DNA from: CBDHCC01 sp965219235
GTDB taxonomy: Bacteria > Pseudomonadota > Alphaproteobacteria > Sphingomonadales > Sphingomonadaceae
NCBI GenBank assembly: GCA_965219235.1
Contig: OZ244721.1
Span: 1,302,001 to 1,366,000, forward strand
Direction of reading: 5' to 3'
DNA: 64,000 nucleotides
The translations under genes were made by a program, and so were the position numbers. Positions 1 to 7,513 of the stretch are shown here, piece after piece. Within the stretch, counting starts at the first letter, position 1, and each line of letters opens with the position of its first letter. Under the pieces are notes generated by a model. The model worked only from the letters and a program-made list of their open reading frames with translations, searched no databases and was not told the DNA's origin.

Positions 1-126
1 CGTTCCCGCCACAACATCAAGGACTTGGCACGGCAACGGCACCGTCAGTCTCCCCGACGGTGCCGTCTGCCTCCCTGTTTTTCGATGTGCAGACAATGGC
101 TTAGCCCGAAGGGGGAGCCACTCCCT
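1..126 (-). repeat. Inter-cassette hairpin repeat, copy 1
   Basis: On the minus strand this stretch follows the immunity gene at 127-492 and is almost identical to 24228-24362, and related to 28373-28500. It holds an inverted repeat with arms GGCACCGTC and GACGGTGCC around a short loop, and the shared word TTGTCTGCACATCG. At the other two sites the element lies between an immunity gene and the next displaced rhs fragment, so another cassette probably continues beyond base 1. No T-tract follows the hairpin, so a classical terminator is not obvious. Confidence 0.75.
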
Positions 127-492
127 TTATCTTGCTATCACCGATTCCACGTCATACCCGTTGCTCTGGACTGCTTTCGCGTCTTCTTCGCCTAAATCGG
201 CCGCTCGATCGATCCATCGCTTCATCTCGTCTGGATTACCGCGTTCCCGTTCAATCATCGCAAGATTCCACGCCGCATCTGCGCTCTCAAAATCGTTGGC
301 AAGCAACAACCACTTTACCGACGCCTCAGTGGTCCGCTCTTCCTCTGATAGATAAAGCCCAAGATACAATATTGCCGACTTGTCGCCGGCTTCAGCCAAT
401 CCTGCTAACTGTGCGAGACCAGCCTTCCGGTCTTCGTTGATCAGCTTGATGACCGGCTCAAGCCGATCGTCGATTTCCGGAGTAAACGGCAT
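127..492 (-). CDS. Sel1/TPR-like small protein, putative immunity to displaced RHS tip
   Basis: A 121-residue protein without signal peptide or membrane segment. Residues about 25-105 read as two helix-turn-helix repeats of Sel1/TPR type (GLAEAGDKSAILYLGLYLS, then AAWNLAMIERERGN...RWIDRAADLG). It begins 8 bases after the displaced RHS tip at 501-1112 ends, the position expected for a cognate immunity gene. Sel1-type proteins are known immunity partners in polymorphic toxin loci; the pairing here is inferred from position only. It is the only immunity candidate of this island, besides the DUF6968-like one, that looks cytosolic. Confidence 0.7.
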   Translation of the reverse strand: MPFTPEIDDRLEPVIKLINEDRKAGLAQLAGLAEAGDKSAILYLGLYLSEEERTTEASVKWLLLANDFESADAAWNLAMIERERGNPDEMKRWIDRAADLGEEDAKAVQSNGYDVESVIAR

Positions 493-500
493 ATCTTGAC

Positions 501-1112
501 CTAATTGGTTAGAGCGGCAGCGCCACCGCCGAATATAAGTCCAGGAATTGTGATTTCTGGCGCTAGTATAATACCTCCAACGATAACGATCCCGCCTCCA
601 AGGATTATGAGAGGAGTATAGTTTAAGCTTTGAGGCCCCAATCGCGGATCATCCGGCCATGGTTTCGGACCACTAAGCTTACCAGTTTGGGGGTCTTTCA
701 GTTGGCCGAATCCTGGACGTCCCGGCACCGGCTTAATGTGCTTGTTAGGATTCGGCGTACCCTTGTTACTTCCCGTTCGCCCCCGCTCGCCTTTCATGCG
801 ACTTTCCAAGACATTTTGCGGCTTCGGCAGTACGAACCGTTTCACCCTCGGGGCAGCTCCTCCTATCGCACGACCGACCCCGCAGAAAAAGCCGCAGCCT
901 TTCGCTTGCGCGGTGATCACGATGCCCGGTTCGCTGTCGTCCGGGCGGGTGCCGGTGATCACGATCTCCGGCATCGGCGCCGGAGCCGGCTCGAAGATCC
1001 ACTCCGCCAGCCCGCTCGGATCGGTAAAGTTCACCGGGTCCCCACCCACATACCCATACAAGTTCAGCCCGTCCCCGTACCCGATCGGGTCCGCTTGAGA
1101 GCGACAGCACGT
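501..1112 (-). CDS. Displaced RHS C-terminal toxin tip (cassette F0)
   Basis: The open frame starts directly after the stop of the lipoprotein gene and enters RHS core at about 1097 (QADPIGYGDGLNLYGYVGG, DPSGL). The only usual start is TTG at 1061, so it is a promoterless remnant or is made only after recombination. After the core comes the linker shared with the cassette at 28484-29884 (EIVITGTRP, GIVITAQAKGCGFFC, VLPKPQNV). The tip then diverges: a basic segment (KGERGRTGSNKGTPNPNKH, DPQTGK) and a glycine-rich hydrophobic end (about residues 145-186) that could insert in a membrane. Toxin family not recognised. Confidence 0.7.
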   Translation of the reverse strand, partial: TCCRSQADPIGYGDGLNLYGYVGGDPVNFTDPSGLAEWIFEPAPAPMPEIVITGTRPDDSEPGIVITAQAKGCGFFCGVGRAIGGAAPRVKRFVLPKPQNVLESRMKGERGRTGSNKGTPNPNKHIKPVPGRPGFGQLKDPQTGKLSGPKPWPDDPRLGPQSLNYTPLIILGGGIVIVGGIILAPEITIPGLIFGGGAAALTN

Positions 1113-1472
1113 TCAGCCTGAGCGATTTTGGCAGCCTAGATTCAGTTCGAGATGGATCAACTTACTTCGGGGAGGACCAAGAAAGATCGGCTGCGCAAGG
1201 TGCACGGTACCATCGCAGAATCTAATCTCGACCGCATCATCTCCGGCCTTCGTTATCTGGAACCCATGGGGATTGACCCCTTCAAAGAATAGCTGCTCTT
1301 CTCCGGCGTACCGATAAGAAATGCGATATGTTTCGTCGCCTAGCGCACCCCCTGCTCCTGAGATTTTCGTGACTAATGTAACATCATCACTGAAGCGTAA
1401 GGCAGTAACGTCACCTGTGTCCGAGCTGCATGCACCCAATGCCAAGGATGAAATGATGAGTATCTTACGCAT
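1113..1472 (-). CDS. Lipoprotein, putative immunity to RHS1 toxin
   Basis: A protein of about 119 residues starting MRKILIISSLALGACSS, a lipoprotein signal with lipobox LGAC, so it should be anchored in the envelope. The ATG at 1472 shares one base with the TGA of RHS1 (TGATG), which argues for translational coupling and decides this start over the ATG 12 bases upstream. The rest is a small beta-rich domain with two cysteines (RFCDG, LGCQN) and no family I recognise. Its position makes it the cognate immunity protein of the toxin-44-like tip. A periplasmic immunity protein fits a toxin that crosses the cell's own periplasm. Confidence 0.72.
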   Translation of the reverse strand: MRKILIISSLALGACSSDTGDVTALRFSDDVTLVTKISGAGGALGDETYRISYRYAGEEQLFFEGVNPHGFQITKAGDDAVEIRFCDGTVHLAQPIFLGPPRSKLIHLELNLGCQNRSG

Positions 1473-4400
1473 CACAAGGAGCAACCCGCCTTGTAGTAAC
1501 GATAACCTCTCGCTACTGCCTCACTATCGCCAGGATTGTCGTTACCGGTAGGCAGCTGAAATTTTGCTAAATCTTGGACAGCTTGTGCGTTTGCAGCCCA
1601 GTCCAATAATTCCGGCAGAGATAAGCCAGCAGCAGCGCCCTCCGCGCCGAACAGGAAATTTCCGTATTCAGCTGAGCCCCGAACGTACGATTTCGTATCA
1701 TTGCGAGCACCGGGAACACTTTTGGTGAACAACTCTAGCCGATTGTCGACCGATGGAATGCTGAAAAAATCAGATTTTCGCACGCGTGCACGAAAGGCAG
1801 TGGCGTTAACTCGCCGGTCAAGCTCCTTCTGACCAAGCCCCGGTGAGGGTACGGCCGGACACGGACCATCACTTTGCGGCGCCCGTCTCTTCCTCTTATT
1901 CGGTTTTCCTGAAACGACGAACGAATCGGCGATCAGGCTGTAATCACGTAGCGCGATCTGCGCGGCGGAGAGGCTGAAGCATCCATCGTTGATCCTCACA
2001 TCGCCTGCCGGACAGCCGATGGCGGTGATGACGATCCCTGGCGATTGCTCCTCAAGGCCAAAGGGATCCACGAAGTTCACCGGATCTCCACCCACATAGG
2101 CGTAGAGGTTCATCCCGTCGCCATAGCCGATCGGGTCCGCCTGCAGGAAGCGGCCCAGGCGTGGTGAGTAGATGCGCGCCTTGTAGTCGTAGGCCCCCAG
2201 GCTCGGGATCCATGTCTGCCCGGTGTACTGGAACCGGCCGATGTTGGCGGCGCCGGGGATGCCGTACTCGTCGTAGGTCAGCTTCGCGATCTCCCCGCCG
2301 GCGCTGTTCGACAGCGCTGTGATCGAACCCCGCTCGTCGGCGTGGTAGAACCGCCGGTCGGTCACCCCGGCACCCTCGTACCACACCAAGGGCTCGTCCG
2401 CGCCCGGACCGTGGACGTAGCGCCGGTGCAGCGACCCGTCATAGCCGTACTCCGCCGCCAGGTCGACGCCGTCATAGTCCAGCGTCTGAGCCTCCGCCGA
2501 CAGGTTCCGCAGCCGACCCACCGGATCGTAATACAGGTTCCCGCCCGTGTAGCCGCCGAGCTGGTCGCGGCTGTTGTAGGAGAACGTCTTCTCGCCATCC
2601 GACACCAGGTTGCCGCGGCCGTCATAGGCGAACGACGCCGCCCCCACGCCCGTCACCTGGTTGAGCGCGTTGAAGGTCGCCAGGCTGTTGATGTTCACGT
2701 GGTTCGCCCAGTCGAAGCCGGCGTTCGTCTGTGTCGCCCGCACGATCCCGCCCGCCGGGTTGTACGCGAAGCCCTTCGTGTTCGCGATGCCCGTCCCGGT
2801 GTGGGCGAGCTGACTCAGCCGTGACGCCGGATCGTAGGCGTAGCTCGTCACCAGACCGTTGCCCCGCGTCAGCGACACGCGCCGGCCCAGATCGTCATAC
2901 GCGTACAACGCCAGACGCCGCACCCCCGTCGGCGACCCGTTCTCCCGCACCTCCAGCATCTCGCCCGTCACCGAGTACACATACGTCACGAAGACCCCGT
3001 CCGCCCAGGTCAGCCGAACCCGCCGACCGCCCGCGTCGTACGCGCTCGTCATCGTGCGCCCGAAGGAGCTCTCGCTCAGCCGCCGCCCCAACGCGTCGTA
3101 GGTGGACAGCACGCTGATGTTGAGCGTGTCCGACGCCCGCGTCCGGCGACCCAGATTGTCATAGGCGAAGGATAGGACCGCATCGGCGGCACCCGCGTTG
3201 CGCGAGATCAGACGGTCCAGGCGATCGAAGCCGTAGCTCACGATGGTGCCGTCCCGCAGCTGTTGCGACACCAGATTGCCGTTCGCGTCGTAGCCATACG
3301 CCTCGTAGCTGCCGTCGGCCAGCGTCATGCCCGCCACCCGGTCCAACCCGTCGTAGCTGTAGCTCGTCCGGTTGGTCTTGCCGTCCTCGACCCACGCCTG
3401 CCGGCCGTTGGCCGTGTAGCCCGTGCTCTCGTCCACCACCGCCGTCGTGCCCGCCCCCGTCCGCAGCTTCACCACCCGCCCGAGCGCGTCATAGTAGTTC
3501 TTCGAGATGCGGTCGGGGCCGTCCGCGCCGGCGGTGCCCAGCGTGCAGGCTGTGGGAAGCGCGCCGTAGACCGCCGGGTTCATCCGCTGCGCCACGCAGT
3601 CGAGCAGGCCGTCCGCCGTGTAGCTGTACTGCGTGAGCGACACCGCCGCCCCGTCCGATCCGCTGAGCGTCTCCTGCACGAGGCGGCCATAGGTGTCGTA
3701 GGTGTTGGCGCTCGTCTGGCCGATCACCATGTCCGGAACACCGGGCACCTCACCGTCCACGAGATACCCGGCCGTCTGTGACGCCACCCGCCCGGCGGCG
3801 TCGTAGTCGGTTATCACGCTCATCCGGTGTCGGATGCCGGCACCGTCGGGATCGGGTCCGACGATGCCGGCAATTTGGCGATCCCGGGTGTAGGTCGCCG
3901 TGGTCGTGTCCGCGGCGCCTGCCAAGGGACCGTCGACGGTCACCAGATTGCCGACCGCGTCATAGCCGAACGCCGTCGTGGCTTTGACCGCGTTGTCGCC
4001 GGCGGCCACCGTCACCGACCCCGGCAGCAGATGCGACGTCTCGTAGGCGATGGTGGTCTTGGTCTCATCGGCGGTGCCCGCGCAGCTCGCGGTTGTGTTG
4101 CAGGTCGAGCTCGCCGCCGGCAGCCACACCGGCGTGCCGCCGGCGATCGACTTCTGCGCATAGGCGTAGCGCGTCTGCGGACGCACCCCGTTCGAAGCCG
4201 CCGGCGCGGTCACCGTCAACAGGCCGCCATGGGTCGTGTCATAGGTGTAGTTCGTCACCGCGCCGCGCGCGTCGGTGGTGCTGACAGGCTTGTTGCAGAC
4301 GATCTGCGACGCGCAGGTCGCCGGGAAGCTCGCCGACGTCGTGATCGTCGCGGCACCGGAGCCCGGCTTGGCGACCCTCTCCGTCTTGATGACGTTGCCG

Positions 4401-5848
4401 CGAGCGTCGTAGGTGGTGGCGACGGCGTTGAGCTCGGGCATCGTCTGTCGGATCAACCGGCCGTTGGCATCGTAGGCGAAGCTCGTGGTGTTCGAGAGCG
4501 CGTCGCGCACCGCCGTGACCCGGCCCTGCGTGAGGTCCGAGGTGATCACCGTCGTGCCGCGCGCGGGCACCCTCTTGCTCATGGTGGCCGTCGTGCCGCT
4601 CACCGTGCGCGAGTAGGTCGTGGTCACCCCGTTCCTCGTCTCCGACGTCACCCCGCCGTTCGCGTCGCGCGCGATGTCGATCCCCGGACCACCGGGAGGG
4701 TCGACACGGGTCGGAGACCCCGTCGATCCGTTGGAGAGCTGCCAGACCTTGCCGCCGTCGGTCGTGATCCGCGTCACGCCCGCGGACGGCGTGGCATAGG
4801 CCACGCTCCGAGTCGCCGCGCCGCTCGACAGCGTCGCGCCGGACCGCGTGTACCAGGCGAGCGGCGCACCGCCGGTGGTCGGGGCCGCCTCCTGCTGGAA
4901 GGAGAAGGCGAGCGAGTAGCCGAGATTGTTCGACAGGCCCCGCTGGCGCCAGAACTGCGCGCAGATGGACGTCGGCTCGCCGTTGCGGTCCATCGGACCC
5001 GGCCGGCAGTTCTCTCCCGCATCCCACGTCATCGTCGTGGTGACGCCATCCGGCTCGACGATCGAAACGGCGACCAGGCTGCACGGTGTCGAGGACAGCG
5101 AGGTTCCGCAAAAGCCGTTGCTCTCGAAGTCAATCAGATCCCCGGGTGGCGCGTACGTCGTCACGCTGCCGTCAGCAGCGATGTAGCGATAGTTGCTGTT
5201 CGAGATCCTGGTGAGCGTGGCGCCATTGCCTTGGCCGGACGTGAAGGTTGTCGTTGACGACGCGCCGGTGAACACCTCGCGCCGGTTCCCCATCGTGATG
5301 TCGATGGTCACCTGGCCGCCGGACACCGAACGGACGAAGCTGGAGGACACATTGTCCTTGGTGCCGCCGATACCGATGTAGCGCATCAGCGAGAGCGCGC
5401 CGCGCCCCGCCCCGATGGTGCCTTCGGTGATCGCCAGATTGAAGCTGCCGTCGGTCAGGTCGACGCCGTTCTCGTCCACCGCCTGGAACACCGACGGCAT
5501 CGCATCCCCCGGTGCCGAGGACGACAGCGCCTGCGAGCTCACGAACGACTCGGTCGCTGCGGGCTGTTCCCTGGCGCCCTCCGCTTGAGCCGCTTCCCCC
5601 GTCGGTGCCGACGACGCGACGGTCGAGGTCGAGGATGCCGACGAAGCCACCTCGGGAGACGAGGACGCGGACGCGGGCGGCGAGGCGGCGTCGGACGGCG
5701 GCGGAGGGGAAGTCTGCGCCAACAACGGCGCCGGCACCGCCAAGCCACTGCACAACGCCGTAGTGGCGAAGATCCGTCTCACCGCCCCGGTCGGACGGTG
5801 CGCTGCCGCGCTCCTGGCCAGGATCTTGATCGTTGGTGCGCCCTTCAT
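1472..5848 (-). CDS. RHS1: Sec-exported RHS/YD-repeat polymorphic toxin with toxin-44-like tip
   Basis: About 1458 residues. The ATG at 5848 gives an n-region with several basic residues, a hydrophobic core (FATTALCSGLAVPAPLLA) and an A-Q cleavage site near residue 45; the frame stays open further upstream but that part overlaps the preceding gene. Then come a Ser/Pro/Ala-rich linker (about 46-120), the RHS shell with many YD repeats (about 125-1235), and the core end GRFLQADPIGYGDG ... DPFGL (about 1237-1263) that marks the tip boundary. The tip carries linker words PGIVITAIG and SGKPNKRKRRA and ends with YGNFLFGAEGAAAG and ARGYRYYKAG, which resemble polymorphic toxin type 44 (Ntox44, predicted RNase). 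Lies 86 bp after the companion gene and is coupled to the lipoprotein gene. Confidence 0.88.
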   Translation of the reverse strand: MKGAPTIKILARSAAAHRPTGAVRRIFATTALCSGLAVPAPLLAQTSPPPPSDAASPPASASSSPEVASSASSTSTVASSAPTGEAAQAEGAREQPAATESFVSSQALSSSAPGDAMPSVFQAVDENGVDLTDGSFNLAITEGTIGAGRGALSLMRYIGIGGTKDNVSSSFVRSVSGGQVTIDITMGNRREVFTGASSTTTFTSGQGNGATLTRISNSNYRYIAADGSVTTYAPPGDLIDFESNGFCGTSLSSTPCSLVAVSIVEPDGVTTTMTWDAGENCRPGPMDRNGEPTSICAQFWRQRGLSNNLGYSLAFSFQQEAAPTTGGAPLAWYTRSGATLSSGAATRSVAYATPSAGVTRITTDGGKVWQLSNGSTGSPTRVDPPGGPGIDIARDANGGVTSETRNGVTTTYSRTVSGTTATMSKRVPARGTTVITSDLTQGRVTAVRDALSNTTSFAYDANGRLIRQTMPELNAVATTYDARGNVIKTERVAKPGSGAATITTSASFPATCASQIVCNKPVSTTDARGAVTNYTYDTTHGGLLTVTAPAASNGVRPQTRYAYAQKSIAGGTPVWLPAASSTCNTTASCAGTADETKTTIAYETSHLLPGSVTVAAGDNAVKATTAFGYDAVGNLVTVDGPLAGAADTTTATYTRDRQIAGIVGPDPDGAGIRHRMSVITDYDAAGRVASQTAGYLVDGEVPGVPDMVIGQTSANTYDTYGRLVQETLSGSDGAAVSLTQYSYTADGLLDCVAQRMNPAVYGALPTACTLGTAGADGPDRISKNYYDALGRVVKLRTGAGTTAVVDESTGYTANGRQAWVEDGKTNRTSYSYDGLDRVAGMTLADGSYEAYGYDANGNLVSQQLRDGTIVSYGFDRLDRLISRNAGAADAVLSFAYDNLGRRTRASDTLNISVLSTYDALGRRLSESSFGRTMTSAYDAGGRRVRLTWADGVFVTYVYSVTGEMLEVRENGSPTGVRRLALYAYDDLGRRVSLTRGNGLVTSYAYDPASRLSQLAHTGTGIANTKGFAYNPAGGIVRATQTNAGFDWANHVNINSLATFNALNQVTGVGAASFAYDGRGNLVSDGEKTFSYNSRDQLGGYTGGNLYYDPVGRLRNLSAEAQTLDYDGVDLAAEYGYDGSLHRRYVHGPGADEPLVWYEGAGVTDRRFYHADERGSITALSNSAGGEIAKLTYDEYGIPGAANIGRFQYTGQTWIPSLGAYDYKARIYSPRLGRFLQADPIGYGDGMNLYAYVGGDPVNFVDPFGLEEQSPGIVITAIGCPAGDVRINDGCFSLSAAQIALRDYSLIADSFVVSGKPNKRKRRAPQSDGPCPAVPSPGLGQKELDRRVNATAFRARVRKSDFFSIPSVDNRLELFTKSVPGARNDTKSYVRGSAEYGNFLFGAEGAAAGLSLPELLDWAANAQAVQDLAKFQLPTGNDNPGDSEAVARGYRYYKAGCSL

Positions 5849-5934
5849 GCTGCCTTGTCCCCCGTTGCGACCACCGACCGACCCGCGTGCGCCCAAGCAC
5901 GCTCGTCGAAAGCTTGAAGACCGGCTTGCGACCG

Positions 5935-6543
5935 TCACGGAATGAGTCCGCAGCCGGTGGTCGTAAGCGTGATCCGGACCAATCCAGTCGAGCTCAGGTT
6001 GATGGTGTTGCGCACGGTGTAGGTGACCGAGTCCGATCCCGGCCCGCTTCCGTCCGGAGCGTAGCGGACGCTGGTCGTGCCCCAGACCGTGGCCGTGCCC
6101 ACCGTGCCATCGCTCACGCCCGTCACCGTCAGCGGGACTTTGCCGCCCGGATCGGTGTCGTTGGCCACCACGTTGATCGTGGCTCCCGGCGAGCACCATG
6201 GAACAGAGGCGGCGTCGTGATTCGCAACCGGCGGCTGACCCGCGGGTGGCGGCGGAGGAGGTGTCGGAGTAGGCGTAGGTGTGGGAGTGGGTGTTGGCGT
6301 AGGTGTCGGAGTGGGAGGCGGACCGTTGGTCGATGTCGCCAGCACGCGCGTACGGTTGTCCGCCTTGTCGTAGGTATACTGCACCGTCTCGGTGCCCTGC
6401 GGCGCGCCGGTCCGCACCACCTGGATCAGCCGCCCCTGCGCGTCATACGCGTAGGTGATCGTCTCCGCCGACACCGCTCCGGCGCACACCGCGCCCGCCA
6501 CCATCATCGACACCCCCGCGATGCCGGTGGATCGATAAGTCAT
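5935..6543 (-). CDS. Small secreted YD-repeat companion of RHS1
   Basis: 202 residues: signal peptide (GVSMMVAGAVCAGAVSA, cleavage before ETITY), two YD-type repeats (YAYDAQGRLIQV, YTYDKADNRTRV), a Pro-Thr tract at about 75-100, and a C-terminal cadherin/Ig-like beta domain with VVANDTDPGG and four further strands. AGGAG lies 8 nt before the ATG. It precedes RHS1 in the same direction; an N-terminally homologous gene precedes RHS2 (15937-16227), so companion plus RHS is a repeated two-gene module. A role as cap, chaperone or surface anchor for the RHS shell is conceivable, but I know of no characterised homologue. Confidence 0.75.
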   Translation of the reverse strand: MTYRSTGIAGVSMMVAGAVCAGAVSAETITYAYDAQGRLIQVVRTGAPQGTETVQYTYDKADNRTRVLATSTNGPPPTPTPTPTPTPTPTPTPTPPPPPPAGQPPVANHDAASVPWCSPGATINVVANDTDPGGKVPLTVTGVSDGTVGTATVWGTTSVRYAPDGSGPGSDSVTYTVRNTINLSSTGLVRITLTTTGCGLIP

Positions 6544-6674
6544 CGGACACTCTCCTGTAATCGGACAACATGCATCGACGGCCGGTTAGAGGCGCTCAGG
6601 TGCGGATGACGACAGACTGCGCCGCCAAAGAAGGCAGTGGTCTTTCCGTCGGAAGATATACTAAAAAGTGAACT

Positions 6675-6803
6675 CGCGGGGCCGCCCCGCCGGCCCTAAG
6701 GCCGCTCTGTTCCAGCCTTGCTGCGAGAACCGGCAAGCCATGTCTCTTCCCCCCAAAGACATGAACGATGAGGCACAGCTTCATCTTTTCTGCCAAGCTG
6801 TCA
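6675..6803 (-). promoter_or_regulatory. Conserved leader element, copy A, upstream of the RHS1 module
   Basis: Read on the minus strand it begins TTGACAGCTTGGCAGAAAAG, then has CATGTCT and AGACATG around a G-run (a 7-bp inverted repeat), then a second hairpin (GCGGCC, TTAG, GGCCGGC). The same order of parts occurs at 15161-15285 in front of the RHS2 module. The intergenic space 6544-6896 otherwise shows only this element and, on the plus strand, the ribosome site of the T4SS operon (GGGGGA before 6897), so the operon promoter must lie here too. TTGACA could be a -35 box; no convincing -10 was found. Confidence 0.5.
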
Positions 6804-6896
6804 ATAGGGTGGATCTTCGCTTTCTTCGCGTCGCCCTTGTGCCGCCTTGCGCGGTCCCGCTACACCAAACCCGAGGCAATCGGGGGAACCGCTGAG

Positions 6897-7214
6897 ATGA
6901 CGACTAGCCCGCACCGTCCACTCGCCTTTGCGCTGGCCTACTGGACGGTGACGCGTTCGAGCTCGGTGGAGGCCGCCACGCTCGACCCCGAAGGCTCAGG
7001 CGTGATCGTGGAGGCGGTGAACTGGCTCCAGGGCACCTTGCTGGGCACGGTGGCCACGGTGGTGGCGGTGATCGCGGTCGCCGCGGTGGGGTTCATGATG
7101 CTGACCGGACGCATGAACTGGCGCCACGGCGCGGTCGTGATCCTGGGTTGCTTCGTGCTGTTTGGGGCGGCGAGCATCGTGGCGGGCATCCGCTCGGCCG
7201 CGATCGGCGGATAG
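6897..7214 (+). CDS. virB2: VirB2/TrbC-type T4SS major pilin
   Basis: 105 residues. After an N-terminal export segment ending near SSSVEA-ATL comes a typical pilin: LDPEGSGVIVEAVNWLQG, first membrane helix (TVATVVAVIAVAAVGFMML), short basic loop TGRMNWRHG, second helix (VVILGCFVLFGAASIVAGI). VirB2 subunits form the pilus or channel. The ATG at 6897 is preceded by GGGGGA; longer in-frame extension upstream lacks a ribosome site. First gene of an operon running to 15051. A truncated, inverted copy lies at 15408-15605. Confidence 0.88.
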   Translation: MTTSPHRPLAFALAYWTVTRSSSVEAATLDPEGSGVIVEAVNWLQGTLLGTVATVVAVIAVAAVGFMMLTGRMNWRHGAVVILGCFVLFGAASIVAGIRSAAIGG

Positions 7215-7225
7215 GCGCGGCATCC

Positions 7226-7513
7226 GTGTCGACCGAGCTGCAGCGCGAGACGGTGTTCGTGGCGCTCACGCGCCCGCAGATGTTCGCGGGCGTGACCTTC
7301 CCGTTCTTCATCATCAACGCCATCGTGGCGCTCGAGCTCTTCCTCCTGTTCAAGAGCTTCTGGGTGCTGCCGATCGCGGGTGCGATCCACGTCGTCGGCA
7401 CGCTCGTCTCCCTGCGCGAGCCGCGCATCGTCGACCTGTGGCTCATCCGGGTGAGCCGCTGCCCCCGTGTCAGAAACCACCGTCTGTGGCGCTGCAACTC
7501 CTACCGCGCCTGA
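7226..7513 (+). CDS. virB3: VirB3-type T4SS inner membrane protein
   Basis: About 95 residues from GTG 7226. It contains the VirB3 signature region RETVFVALTRPQMFAGVTF followed by two hydrophobic stretches (FFIINAIVALELFLLF, FWVLPIAGAIHVVGTL) and the end REPRIVDLWL. VirB3 is a small inner-membrane subunit that works with VirB4. Lies 11 bp after virB2; its 3' end overlaps virB4 by 28 bp if virB4 starts at 7486. Confidence 0.85.
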   Translation: MSTELQRETVFVALTRPQMFAGVTFPFFIINAIVALELFLLFKSFWVLPIAGAIHVVGTLVSLREPRIVDLWLIRVSRCPRVRNHRLWRCNSYRA

